Source: Onthophagus taurus (Eukaryota > Arthropoda > Insecta > Coleoptera > Scarabaeidae). Taken from it: a stretch of DNA of 64,000 nt. Location of the stretch: NCBI RefSeq assembly GCF_036711975.1, contig NC_091968.1, positions 15,872,001-15,936,000 of the forward strand, given 5' to 3'. Below, piece by piece: positions 21,378 through 32,706 of this stretch (position 1 is its first letter; each line of letters opens with the position of its first letter). Below the pieces are notes generated by a model, which was given only the letters and a program-made list of their open reading frames with translations, ran no database searches and was not told where the DNA came from. The translations under genes were made by a program, and so were the position numbers.

Positions 21378-21589
21378 ATGGGTAAAACCAGAAAGCCTCA
21401 TTCTCAACGTTCATCGAAGAAAAAGCGAGCTCTCAAAGCATCAAGAGCTGCATTTAGGTAAGAAGTTATTGCTATTTTTTTTTTGATAATTAATAAGTAT
21501 TAGTAGTAATTAGTAAGGATTTTAATGGTAGGTTTTTCGCCATTGTTGTTTTCCTTACTTAGAAATGATACGACTACCACGCGAAAGAG

Positions 21590-22058
21590 ACTTCAGCCAG
21601 AGACATTCCAGTCCAGCTTTGGCTGACGAGATTCACATAGAAAAGAGACGGAGTCCAGTGACATTAGGCCTTATCCGTAAAGATGTTATGGAGTTTTCTA
21701 ATACAACAGAACCACCAAAATGTCCAATTGAATTATGCTATTGAAACAGTTCGGCATTTGGCACTCATCTAGCCTTCCTTGGAAGCAATACGGATATAAG
21801 ACTAAGAACGATGTAAGACATGAACTTGAGAACATTCATGCAATTAGGCAGTTTTGGCACAATGTTAAGAATGGAAAGAGAATGTATGCTCCAGATAGTT
21901 TAGCTTATGTTCGTAACCATATAGTAGACCCCGGTAAGTTTAAAGTTCGAGCAGTTTGGGGATATCCCATGACCATGACGATGGGAGAAGCAATGTTTGC
22001 TCTACCGCTAATAAAAGCGTATGGTGATAAGCACCTGAAACCAGTAGACACCAGATGA
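21590..22058 (+). pseudogene. Endogenous viral fragment: RdRp of a partiti-like dsRNA virus
   Basis: The ORF at 21735-22058 (107 aa) resembles the N-terminal and finger part of RNA-dependent RNA polymerases of partiti-like viruses that infect insects and fungi. Visible marks are a SLPWK block, RNHIVDPGK and KVRAVWGYP. Weaker similarity extends upstream in another frame to about 21590, so there is at least one frameshift near 21740, and the reading ends in a stop at 22058 before the catalytic GDD region. It lies in what would be intron 1 of the Mutator-like gene. The fragment is truncated at both ends and not functional as a polymerase. The family is judged by eye; the left boundary is uncertain. 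Confidence 0.72.
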
Positions 22059-24173
22059 ATTGCTTACGGTTATGTTTGCTCTACCGCTAAGTATTTGTTA
22101 TGTTGTTACGCAATATCGTATTATAAAGGAATTCTTATTTTATTTAACATCTGTTTGTATTTCAGATACTACAAATACAGTATTTGTAGGACTACTCGCA
22201 CTATTAGCCATTGATGATAGATTGGCGCCAACACGTTGTAATATGATTTTTAGGATACTAACGAGTCGTCGTATAGTTGATATAGCTATATTATGAAGCA
22301 ATTAATCGAACATAAACATGTTGCTTTGTATAACTGCAACATAACAAATCTGCAGTTTGTTGAAGAAGATAGAAGTGAATTTTCAAGTATGTTTTTGTTT
22401 GAATGTAGCTTGTGTAAATCACAGCTTCAATTACATTCAGACGATCCTCTTATAAAACTCGACGCTAACATGGCGGCTGTGTCTGGGGCGATTATGACTG
22501 GAAATGGTTTTAAGCAATTGGATGAAATAACAGCTTCGCTCAACATACAACCCATACATAAACAACAATATTATCAATGCCAAGAAAAAATACACACCGT
22601 CATTGGAGAATGTGCGTGGGATGAAATAGAGAAAGCTGACAAAGAAGAAGTAGCTTTGGCATTAGAACACGGAGATGTTGACGAACAGGATATTCCATTG
22701 CTTACTGTGATTGCTGATGGCGCTTGGAGTAAGCGATCCTGTAAAACCAACTACAATGCATCCTCGGGGGTTGTAAGTAATATGCTTTTTACATTATTAA
22801 TGTAACATTTTAATTTATTTTACAAACATCCTTTTTAGGCTTGCATAATTGGTATGCGCACAAAAAAATTCTTTTCCTGGGAATAACGAATAAATACTGT
22901 GCCATTTGTGAACGAGCTCGCTCATTGGGTATTGATATAAAACCACACGAATGTTACAGAAATTTGAGTGGACCTTCGACAGGAATGGAATCAACAATCA
23001 TAGTAGAAGGCTTCAAAAAGAGTGTAGAACTACATGGGGCAAAATCTAAGAAGCTGATTGGTGATAGTGACAATAGTGTATATCGAAAATTATTGGAAGC
23101 GAGGCCATATGGAAATCAGTTAGTGGAAAAAATCGAATGTGCCAATCATCTTTTGCGCAACTATTGCTTCCGCCTAAAAGAATTATGCGGCCGTAAGTTC
23201 AGTTCACGAGGTGTTTTTGTACGTGTTACGTTAAGAAAATTGTTGGAAAAAAACTTAAGAATATTACGGACTGCTGCAGTCGCCGCCGCCAAACATAGAT
23301 CCAGTCAAATAGACGAGAAACTGTTACGTAAGGACTTGGCAAACAGTATTCATCACGTATTTGGAGATCATCTGAATTGTGAACAATATTTTTGCACTCG
23401 GCAAAATCAAAATGAGCGCAATTGGGTACAACAATCAAACCATTGCGGACTGTATGGTGATATAAAATCATACATAAATCGTTTAATTTATCATGCACGT
23501 AGCCTGATTGTTAATATGTCCACGAACGTAGCGGAGTCCTATAATGCTGTTATAGCTAAATTTGTGGGAGGCAAGCGAATCAATTACTCCAGACGATTCG
23601 GTTATAATTTGAGATGCAACATAGCGGCTATTTCACATAATACCAGAGGGGGTGCTTATAAAACAATTTACGATAAATTTAGTAACAGTAATATTGGAAA
23701 ATACACGCTTCAATATTCTACAATTAATTCAGGTCGCGTTTCCAAACGAAATAAATATAAAGCTGGAAATAGACATAAAAAAATTCAACCTGCAGATGAA
23801 AATTATGGTTTGGCAGAAGCTATCCCCGATATGTCACCTGCATCATATGCGGACAAAAAAGAAGCTTTTTTACACACACTTTTTAAAACGGAGGACGAAA
23901 TTGCTGAAATCGAAATTAGAAGACCCGGCCAAGGCAAAACCCAGCAGTGGCACCAAGAAAGGGCTGTTCGATTGACAGCTTCTATCTTCGATAAAATTTG
24001 TAAAAAGAGAAAATCTACAAATTGTACGAATATTGTTAAACAGTTCATCTATAAATGTTTCCCTGTCACGAAAGCAATGCAGGCAGTATGGCATCGATAA
24101 AGAAAATATTGCCAAACAGCAATTTGAAAAAGAATGTAATTAGAACGTGCTGCCCCGTGGCCTATTTATAGAT

Positions 24174-27100
24174 GGGTCGTTCTCATGAAACGTTAAAATG
24201 TGGAGCGAAAATATATTTTAATTTCAAAGTTAACTAGAAATTATGAAAAAATTACTGTGTGAAGTAGAAGGTGTACTAATCATTAGCTGGTAGTTTAACG
24301 CGCTAAATTTTTTGTTTTTGTGGGTTTTTCAAAATTTCGAATCCATTCTAATGACGAGCGATCCACTCTAATGATTATCTAAAGGTAATTATATAAAATG
24401 CTTATTTGATTTAAAAAAATAGTTTATTAATAACAAAGTTTTATTTTAAATTTCATTTTTATAACAACATTTATTTATTAATTACAAAGTTTGTTTATTA
24501 GAAGATTTTTTAGCAATTTTTAACTGACAACATACTTATATTAGTATACGTATTCCCATGTACACATTCTGTACCAAATTCACAATGGAAACAACTGAGT
24601 TTATTTAGAAAAATTTGCTTCCTTTTTCTGGACCATGTTATTTGATGAGTTTGCATCAGTCCTTTAGCACTCTTTATAGTTTTAGGAAGCTCTTTGTCAA
24701 CTTTTTCAATATCGTCTACATCAATTACATCAATGTGGATTTTCAACATAGTTTGCTGTAATTTACACACAAAAACTTCAAAATTATTAATGTCACAGTT
24801 ACAAGAAACTAATCTATCTGCACAACGTTTAATTGTAGCGCCAATTCCGTCTGGTGCTCCCTTTCCGTGCCCTGCTTCGGAAAAATTCCAAGATATGTAA
24901 TTGATTTCGGGATACATTTTTGGCAATAATCCTTGAATAAAATATAACATTTTCCTATTTCTATACTGAGTGCTGGGACTGTCAGAGAGAAAATGTAAGG
25001 TTGTTATTTTTCTTTCATACTTTGTTACATAGTGATTTATAATTGGTGTTAAATGTGCTACTATCGCAGATGAGTCATGACGAAGGGATGATGATATAGT
25101 GCAAAAACCTTGTTTTTCTTTGGTGTAGTACACAACTCCTGTATGTAACGTAATTTGCTCGCGTGATGCACCAAAGTGCACAGCTTGTGCTTCTTCGGCA
25201 TACTTACAACAATAATTTTCAGAAAAGTCAAGGTGCAACAAGAGTTCATGTTCTTGTAAATTTCGTTTAAGTTCGTTTATTTCATTAAATTGATGTAGTA
25301 TATTTAGACTATGATTTATGAATTTTGGAAGCAATATATTTAATTTGGTAATTATTTCATGTGGTTTTGCGTGCATCTTTTGCTTTAATGTACGTTGGAC
25401 TAAAATCGTTTTTTTAGTTTTCCCGCTAACACGTTCTTCTTTTTTTGTTGTCCACCGTTGATAAGGATATGACATATTCCACTTCTCAGGAGGAACGTTA
25501 AATAGTAATTTATTTGTATTGCAACTTTGACAGGTACGATTTAAGCATGTTTCCTTTCTGATGTCACAGCACATTGTACAAAGAACATTTTGTGTAGACG
25601 ATTCTTTTAGGATATTTACCCTCCATAGTGCTTGTATTAGTAGATTCATATTTTCATGTAGAACACATAAACATGTATTTCTTTCAGCTAGTTTTTGGGG
25701 AACTACCCAAAATGGTCGCAGTTTACAGAAAGTGGAATAGGAAATAGAAATGTCATGTTGTTTCTTGTTTCTTGTTCATTGTTTGTGTAGTGTCTTCATA
25801 GTTGCATTTAAATAACGTTTTTGTTTTTTTCGTAAGTTTCTTGTGATAGTATCTTTCTTTCCTGGAGCTAATCTTGAATTTTCATCAGCGATAAAAAATT
25901 TTCCTACAAGTTTTCTCATTTCTGGAATTTTTTGTCTATTCTTGCGGTTGTAACTCAATATATCGTCTGAGTGTAGTTGTTTTTTCCACAATGAATAGGG
26001 TAAAAAACTTCTTGCAAATTTAAGTAGTCTGTATTTTTTCAGCATCTTTCCTTTGATAACTTTAGCGAATGCTTGTTTTCTTTTACAATCCGTCAAAGCT
26101 TGGAAATTATTTGTTAACTCTTCTTTTATAACCTCCCCAAATAAAAGATGTTTTTTCACTTCTTGTGGGACATTTTTTACACCCTTGAGAAGTTTATTTA
26201 CGTTAGAATTTGGCGTATCCTTTTCTGTTTTCGATTTATTTTTCAATCTATAATACTTTTTCTTATACATGTCTAACTGCCGTTTCAAGTTACTGTTTTC
26301 TTTTCTGACTTTTCCTAATGTTCTGTAGCATTTCGCACGGTTCCTCAACATTACCTTTCTGCCCTGAGTTTTTTGCCTACTTAGAGGATTCCTGTTTTCC
26401 TTAGTTATAGTTGTGCCTAATTTCGTAGATATTGAATTATTATTAAATGAGCAGGACGAACCATTTCCATTATTTTCAACATTTATGTTAATTGCTTCTA
26501 CCTGAGAATTATCTTCATCTAGTTCATCTGATGTGCCTGTATCTGAACTGGTAGGTGGCGTATTTTTTCGTAAGTTTTTCAAAGCTTGTTTTTTTTCTCT
26601 GTATCGCTTAGAATTTTCTTTCCATTTCTTTCTCTGAACACGTTTTTCACGATTGATAAATCTTTTATAGACTTAACTATTCCCTTTTTCTTTGCATTCT
26701 TGTATAATTCATGCTTTTTTATCTCTTCGATTTTTTTTCTTTCAGGATTGTTTTTTTATTTTTTCACGCCTTCTCTTTTCACACTCACGCTTTCTCTTTC
26801 GAATTTCTTCGCTTGAATTTTTTTTTGTTCTGGCCATGTTCTTTATTAACAAAAATAAAATATAAATCATTAGATTGGATTTTTATCATTAGTATGGATG
26901 AAACTTTGTTAAAAACAATAAAAATAAAATCCACGCTAATGATATTTTAATTTAAAATATTTTTTAATTCGTAAACTAATTAAGCTTTTTTGAATGAAAT
27001 ATACTTGAATGTACCGCACAATTTGCTTCACGATTTCATCTTATAATGTCTTAGTTCCTTGTACACCTAAAGATTTTATCAAACCCACTCTAATGTTACT

Positions 27101-27665
27101 GCATTGATGTACTTACCTGTCTAGCAACACAACTTCACCCTTTAATTATCACTGAACAACTGTCAAAATCAATATGTCAACATAAAATAAAAGTCAAACG
27201 GCATGAAATTAAAATGTAATTTGTGCCTACTAGAAAAAACAAAATATTCTCTGTATATTAGATGTTCAATTCTTTCCACTCTAATGATGGAAGACATCAG
27301 GGACAGAAGTTCAAAGTCATTTTATTGAAAATTTGAAAATATGAAATTATGAAATTAATACTACAATACCTGTACATATGCTTAAGCTATGCATGTGTAA
27401 TTATAAGATATTTACAAAATTTTTACTAGGGAAAACAATAAGTGTTTTATTATGAAGTAACGTTAGGGACATCCACTCTAATGATATTTTACAAGTAAAA
27501 CTTCATTTTTCATTTCTAAAATTTTAATATTAAATAAAAAATCAAATGGACTTAATAGTCATTGGTGTGTAGTAAATTGTGACAATTCTGTTTTTATGAT
27601 AATATCTTTTATTTAATTTATATTGATCAATGACAATAAAATTTAACGTTTTGTGAGAATTACCC
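24174..27665 (-). mobile_element. 4-bp-TSD DDD transposon C inside the Mutator-YqaJ gene
   Basis: The left end is GGGTCGTTCTCATGAAACGT and the right end, reversed, GGGTAATTCTCACAAAACGT, both continuing TAAA. AGAT is duplicated at 24170-24173 and 27666-27669. Excision of the element with one AGAT restores an unbroken YqaJ reading frame (GLFID joined to TKDCYLAASPDG), which confirms the boundaries exactly. Repeats of CCACTCTAATGAT occur near both ends (about 24341, 24363, 27084, 27277 and 27472). It is 3492 bp long and carries one transposase gene on the minus strand. Confidence 0.9.
24520..26837 (-). pseudogene. DDD-type transposase, lineage C
   Basis: It starts at the minus-strand ATG at 26837 (MARTKKNSSEEIRKRKR). 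A basic region with a frame break near 26755 and a coiled-coil-like part at about 26300 follow, then a conserved block (ENSRLAPGKKDTITRN...KKQKRYL). Another frame break near 25768 (a TGA follows LHKQ) precedes YSTFCKLRPFWVV and a Cys-rich zone (CTMCCDIRKETC...CQSC). In the 379-aa 3' ORF the candidate triad is D141 (LHLDFSENY), D223 (LSDSPSTQYRN) and D267 (GHGKGAPDG), spaced 82/44. The order and motif logic match lineages A and B despite very low overall similarity. Two frame breaks make this copy defective. Confidence 0.75.
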
Positions 27666-28159
27666 AGATACAAAAGATTGTTATTTAGCTGCTTCTCCTG
27701 ACGGTTTGATAGGGGAAGCGGCCTTAATTGAAATTAAATGCCCTTTATTTGGCAATGAAATATAGCCCAAAAGAAGCTATAGAATCAAAAATAATAAAAT
27801 ATTGTACAATAGAAGAGAACCAAATACATCTCAATAGAAACCACGATTACTTCTATCAAATTCAGGGACAATTACACATAACTAGAAGAAATATGTGCTA
27901 TTTTGTTTTGTGGACACCTCAGGGTATTGAAGTAGAGATGGTACAAAGCAACAATAGTAGGTAAGTATGACAAATATCTCTTTTAATTTTTACTTTTCTT
28001 TTTAGATTTGTAAAGACGATGATTTTTGGGAAGCAAAAATGGCAGAACAATTGTAATGTTTTTATTTTGATTGCATGTTACCCGAATTCGTTGATCCACG
28101 TCATACAAGAAATTTACTAATTCGGAATTAATCGACAAAATTAAATTAATTAATACATA

Positions 28160-28431
28160 CCGGGTGTTTCTGTAAGTCGTACCATAGTTTTAATCACATA
28201 TACTACAGCAAAAATGATGATGATTCCCGTACAAATTTTAGGTCTAAATGTCATACAGATGTCCACAAGAGTAATTCTTTTAAAACTTAGTTATTTGATC
28301 GTAAAGTTCCAAATGTTTTGATTGATTTAAAAAGATAATTCGTGTTAAAATTATTTTTTTAGAAAAATGCGTTTAGACGCGTTTATCTATTATTTGTGAT
28401 CAATTATGCCACGACTTACATAAACACCCTG
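28160..28431. mobile_element. 272-bp TA-flanked MITE
   Basis: The left end CCGGGTGTTTCTGTAAGTCG and the right end, reversed, CAGGGTGTTTATGTAAGTCG form about 25-bp inverted repeats, bordered by TA at 28158-28159 and 28432-28433. It is a nonautonomous Tc1/mariner-type element with no ORF, sitting just after the YqaJ pseudogene. Confidence 0.75.
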
Positions 28432-29088
28432 TATATTATAATCTGTAAATATGTACCGCGTTATGATCTATACTTTTATATAAAATTATTTGTGAAGTCA
28501 CTGTTGTGGACTGTATGTAGTTAAATGAAAAGCTTCTATTTTTGTTTTAATTTATTTTCTTTAACACAAATATAATACTTGGAAGCGTCCGTCATCGCTG
28601 CTCGTAACGGTCTGATCCCTTTTCGCGGGTAACAACTCGACACGTGTGTCCCTTCGATCTCTCACTAACGACATCTATGAACGAGTGGCAACAGTCACAT
28701 TATAAGTTCCACAATGTAATCGAGTCCTAAAATTATTAGATAATTGGATACTGATGTAGATACCATTCCCACCTTTCTCTAATTTCTTTATAAAAATCCT
28801 GTTCTTTTATTCATCCGGAAAGGTTCTTGGAAATGTAAATAAACACATTGAGAACGCAAAAACATGTCGTGTTTTTTATTTGTAAGGGGTAGGGGCCTAC
28901 TAGCATATAAGCCACACCTTCTTGTTTCCGGACGTCCGTCTCCCGGGCCCCTCAGAAACTCTGTGACCGTGAGTCTACACCCTTAAAAATAGGTATTTAG
29001 TTTATTTACAACACAATCCCGGGTTTATATAATGTGACCCCAAAATTCCCGGGATTATGTATAGCTTCGGGATTGTAATCAATAACGT
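28432..29088. other. Noncoding stretch, partly GC-richer
   Basis: 28580-28990 is richer in CG than its surroundings and has an AATAAAC box at about 28838, which could be part of an LTR or a gene's 3' end. I find no matched ends or duplication and no coding sequence. Confidence 0.3.
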
Positions 29089-30446
29089 TTGCCTATTTGT
29101 TTACGTTACTACGCGCAAGAAATTTTGAGTGAAAATGATGTGATAGAAGAAACAATGAATGAAGAAAGTGCAACAAAATTAAATGAAGAGTTGACAATAT
29201 TGGAAGAAATAGGAAATGAACAACGACAGGTAGTTGTGGAAAAGTTAGATGGATCAACTGCCTTTATCGGTTGTAAAAAACAGTAAACAATAATAGTGAC
29301 ATTAACGAAGAAGCTGCAATTATGGAAACCGATGAATATGAGCGCGATGTGAATGAAAAAAAGACCTCGCAAACAGAAATAAGAAAGAGGCGCGTGTGGG
29401 GTTTACCTTACATGGGATACAAACGAAATGGAAAAAGAGTAATCAACGGTATTTCTAAAGGAGAAAGAACAATAAAAAAACGATGTTTACATAAAGAGCA
29501 ACAAAGATATAGTTCTCGCTCTTTCTTATGTGTAAAATTTACTGAAGATGACCGAGTTGCAGCTTTCAATAGGTTTTGGAAAATTAAATCATGGGCAGAA
29601 AAGCGCGCTTTCGTCAAAGGATTAGTTACTACCAGAAACATAAAAAGAAGACGTAAAGAACGAGAGGACAAAAACAATCTTTTGCGAAAACAAGAAGGCA
29701 GTGACATCTTTCTTCAAAAAGGTGACAGCCAAAAATTAAGGGTTTGCCGACAGTTTTTTATCAACACTTTGGGATTAGGGGAAGACACTTTTAAAAGATG
29801 GGTTAAAAAAGATGGAAGTCCAAACCTTGACAACGAAGATAGGGAATCAGTTGCAAATAGTAGAACAGTGGATAAAGTTGAAATGACTCAAAATCTGAAA
29901 GATAAAGGTGAAGGTTCCAGAAAGTCAGTAAGGCAGAATGTTATACTTTGGCTGCACCAATTACCGAAAGTTCCGAGTCACTACTGTAGAGCTTCTTCCA
30001 AAAAAATTTATGTTGAATCAACTTTTAGATCACAACTCCACATGTTTTCTGTTTATAAAGATTGATGTACCGCTAATAACAAAAAATCAGCCGGAAGAAT
30101 CTTATTTTGTAAAATTTTATCGGAGGAAAGCATAGCAATTCGTATGCCTAGAAAGGACCAGTGTGATATCTGCTGCGCTGTCAAAGTCGGATCAGTTACC
30201 CAAGAATTGTACGATAGACATATAAAAAACAAAAATGATGCCAGAGAAGCTAAGAATGCAGCAAAAATGAGTGCTAACTCTAAAAAATTAGTACTGACCA
30301 AAGCGTTCAAAGCGTTCTATTATGTCCACTACTACTTGCGTCTCAAGTTTACTACAAACAAAAACTTCAAGTACATAATTTTACTTTGTATGAGTTAAAT
30401 AGTGGAAATGTCACGTTTGGCATGAAGGCAATGGCGGTGTGACAAG

Positions 30447-31696
30447 CAGGGAGTAAAAACGAAAACTATTTTGTTCGTTTCCGATCAGAACGAAAACTAT
30501 TTTGTTCGTTTCCGATCAGAACGAAAACGAAAAATTTCATACAAGGACAGGGTAGAACTTAAATTTTTTTAAACTAAAATTTAATAAAAAACAAAAGATT
30601 AGTTATAACAACTAAAATTTAATTATAAAAACTAGTATAAAAAATCTTAGAAATAAATATTACTTTTAGGAATGTCTAAATATAGAATAACAAAATTTTA
30701 AAGAATCTAATTATTCAATGCATGCCTCCTCAAAACATTTCTTAGAAAAAATATGTACTTAATATTAAAAACACAACAAATAAGAGAATAATGAATATTT
30801 ATATATGACCCTATTATTTTTCTACAATTTGCCAGTAAAGTGTGGTCCTTAATGCCGCCCTTAGTGAGGAATCCTAGCATTTTACAATGGGGAACTACCT
30901 GTTACAACCCCGTCTTTGTTAGTTTTACAACTACAGTAGGAAAGTGACAGAGTCATAAAAACCGATCGCCGTGTGGAAGACTATATGCCAGTGGCAGATT
31001 CTTTTTGTTTTTTTTGCTTCATATTTTTTTAAATAATAATATTTGTTTCTTTTCTCTCTGATCTTGCTTTATTTCAATTAACTTTTACTTATTTAAAAAT
31101 TTTGTGTCATGGTTAATTTTTGGTTATTTGTAAATAAAGTTGTTATTATTATTAAAAATAAGAGAAAAAAATTGTTAACATATTTATTTTATAGTAAAAA
31201 TATATATAAATAATTCAGCATTCCAAAATAAATAAAAATTTTAGTTAATTAAACTAAAGATATATTCTAAAGTAAATCACAGGATAATTATTAATTTTAG
31301 TATACATGAATATATTTATATAAAAATTAAATGTAGCTATTTAATCTAAGAAGCAAGACATCGTCCAATAAATTTTCTTTTAAATTCATCCTTTGACAAT
31401 TTAAAATATATTTCAGTGCTGAAAATGCTCGTTCAACACTCATTTGTGTCATAGGTAAACCAATAATTTGTTTTGCAACGTTATACAATTCATTTGATGA
31501 CGTTTCTTTTGCTAGGAGTAGGTTACAAAAATAATGTGTCATTAAACCGGTTAAAACCGGTAACCGAAATTATTTATTTCGTTTTCAATCATGAACGAAA
31601 AATAAAAATTTCGTTTTCGTTTCCGTTTTCGTTCTTATAAATTATTCGGTTAATTTCGTTCTTTCGTTCTCGTTTTCGTTCCATTCTTAGTCCCTG
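30447..31696 (-). mobile_element. hAT transposon derivative with 8-bp TSD
   Basis: The ends are CAGGGAGTAAAAACG and, reversed, CAGGGACTAAGAATGG. GTGACAAG is duplicated at 30439-30446 and 31697-31704, the 8-bp target duplication of hAT elements; removing it restores the host transposase frame. Both ends are rich in AACGAAAA-type repeats, including two tandem copies of a roughly 32-bp unit (30459-30522). Only the C-terminal part of a transposase remains, so the element is an internal-deletion derivative. Confidence 0.9.
31327..31542 (-). pseudogene. hAT transposase C-terminal dimerisation fragment
   Basis: A 71-residue open stretch contains the hAT dimerisation signature (IGLPMTQMSVERAFSALKYI) followed by the typical RMNLKENLLDDVLLLRLN. 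The catalytic domain is absent, consistent with internal deletion of the surrounding hAT element. Confidence 0.82.
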
Positions 31697-32497
31697 GTGA
31701 CAAGTAATGAATTTACGTCGTGTATCGTAGATTTTATTTCTAATCTACCAGATAATATTAAAGAGGTAACGCTCATCTCGGACGGTTGCAACTACCAAAA
31801 TCGTAATAAAGTTTTAGCAAGCAGTCTCAGTGATTTAGCGAAACGTAAGCAAATTACAATTGAACAGCTCTATTTAGAAAAAGGCCACACAATGATGGAG
31901 GCAGATAGTGTTCATGCTACTTTAGAAAAATACTTCAAGCCTCCTATTAATTCCCCAGCTGATTACATTGCACTAATGAGGTTGGCTAGGCCTTCAAATC
32001 CTTATACTGTAAAGGTTTTGGATTACACCTTTTTCCGTAACTATGAAACAAGTGCAAACCTGCCATCACTAAGACCCGGCAAAAAAACTGGGAACCCACA
32101 AGTGGTCGATATAAACGCTTTGATTTACAAAACGGATGGTTCAATTTTATACAAAATAAATTACACCGACGAATACAACTCTCTTCCCCAAAGAAAAAAA
32201 GGTAATACTGTTGAAGTAACTTCTCAGCTGTATCGCAGTCCGATTCCAATAAGCGAATCTAAATATCGGCACCTTCAAGAAATGAAGTCAATTATTGAAG
32301 AACCCCATCGACCTTTTTATGATTCTCTTACATTTAAACCCGACAAAAAAAAATTTCGTTTTAAAGTTTTCTTTTTAATCATTTTGAATAATTACTTTTT
32401 TATTACAATTACCTGTTTTCTAAAATCTGTTCAAAAGGTTATTTTGCAGAATTTATTTAAAAACAATGTTACCTATGTGAACATAACGAACATTTAA

Positions 32498-32706
32498 TAC
32501 CTCATATGTGTAGCCTACCACACAAATATTATATAAACTCTCGTGTAGCATCATGAAACTAGATAAATTATAATATCAAAATGTCGAAAAACATTATTAA
32601 GGTGCATTAGATAACAAATAAAACCCTGTAAACTTTTCAAACAATTTGTAAATAGTTTTTGTTAATTTACTCAAAACAATCTGTTTTGCACATAGAAGAT
32701 ATTAAA
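32498..32706. other. Noncoding gap
   Basis: AT-rich, with AATAAAACC at 32618 as a possible polyadenylation signal. I see no gene. Confidence 0.35.

Larger units (their letters stand above)
21378..28132 (+). pseudogene. Mutator-like transposase / YqaJ-domain gene, split by insertions
   Basis: Exon 1 (21378-21459) is a basic leader (MGKTRKPHSQRSSKKKR) with a good donor. The body resumes after an acceptor at about 22165. It includes ADGAWSKRS, an intron 22773-22838, then CAICERARSLG, GDSDNSVYRK, ECANHLLRNYC and NMSTNVAESYNAV. The YqaJ-type nuclease region begins QWHQERAVRLTASIF and continues beyond the 3.5-kb insertion as AASPDGLIGE, ALIEIKCP and FYQIQGQLHIT (27690-27880), then a last exon to about 28132. 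Such Mutator-YqaJ fusion proteins are common in insect genomes and are presumed transposases. Frame breaks occur near 22295, in an A7 run at 22862, near 24085 and near 27757, so it is dead. Confidence 0.8.
29089..32497 (+). pseudogene. DDD-type transposase, lineage D, split by a hAT element
   Basis: The N-terminal parts are at 29089-29283 and 29322-30065 (basic, with VCRQFFINTLGL and KVPSHYCRASSKKIY). RKDQCDICC follows at 30150. The first candidate Asp (in frame with QSVLLCP) is near 30296, then LQVHNFTLYELNSG. The hAT insertion at 30447 interrupts the codons of GGVTSNEFTS, which resume at 31705. The second and third Asps are in LISDGCNYQNRN and GHTMMEADSVHA, 41 residues apart, and the conserved tail runs to about 32360. 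Frame breaks lie near 29283, 30065, 30290 and 30415. A 9-bp tandem duplication (CAAAGCGTT twice, 30299-30316) sits at the first Asp. Closest in pattern to lineage B. Confidence 0.78.

Noticed and set aside
22060-22160. Extending the viral polymerase fragment to the right
   Set aside because: Only the 19-bp repeated segment is shared; the rest has no polymerase-like reading.
28500-28990. Possible solo LTR starting TGTTGTGG and ending TCTACA
   Set aside because: No target duplication and no internal LTR features could be matched.
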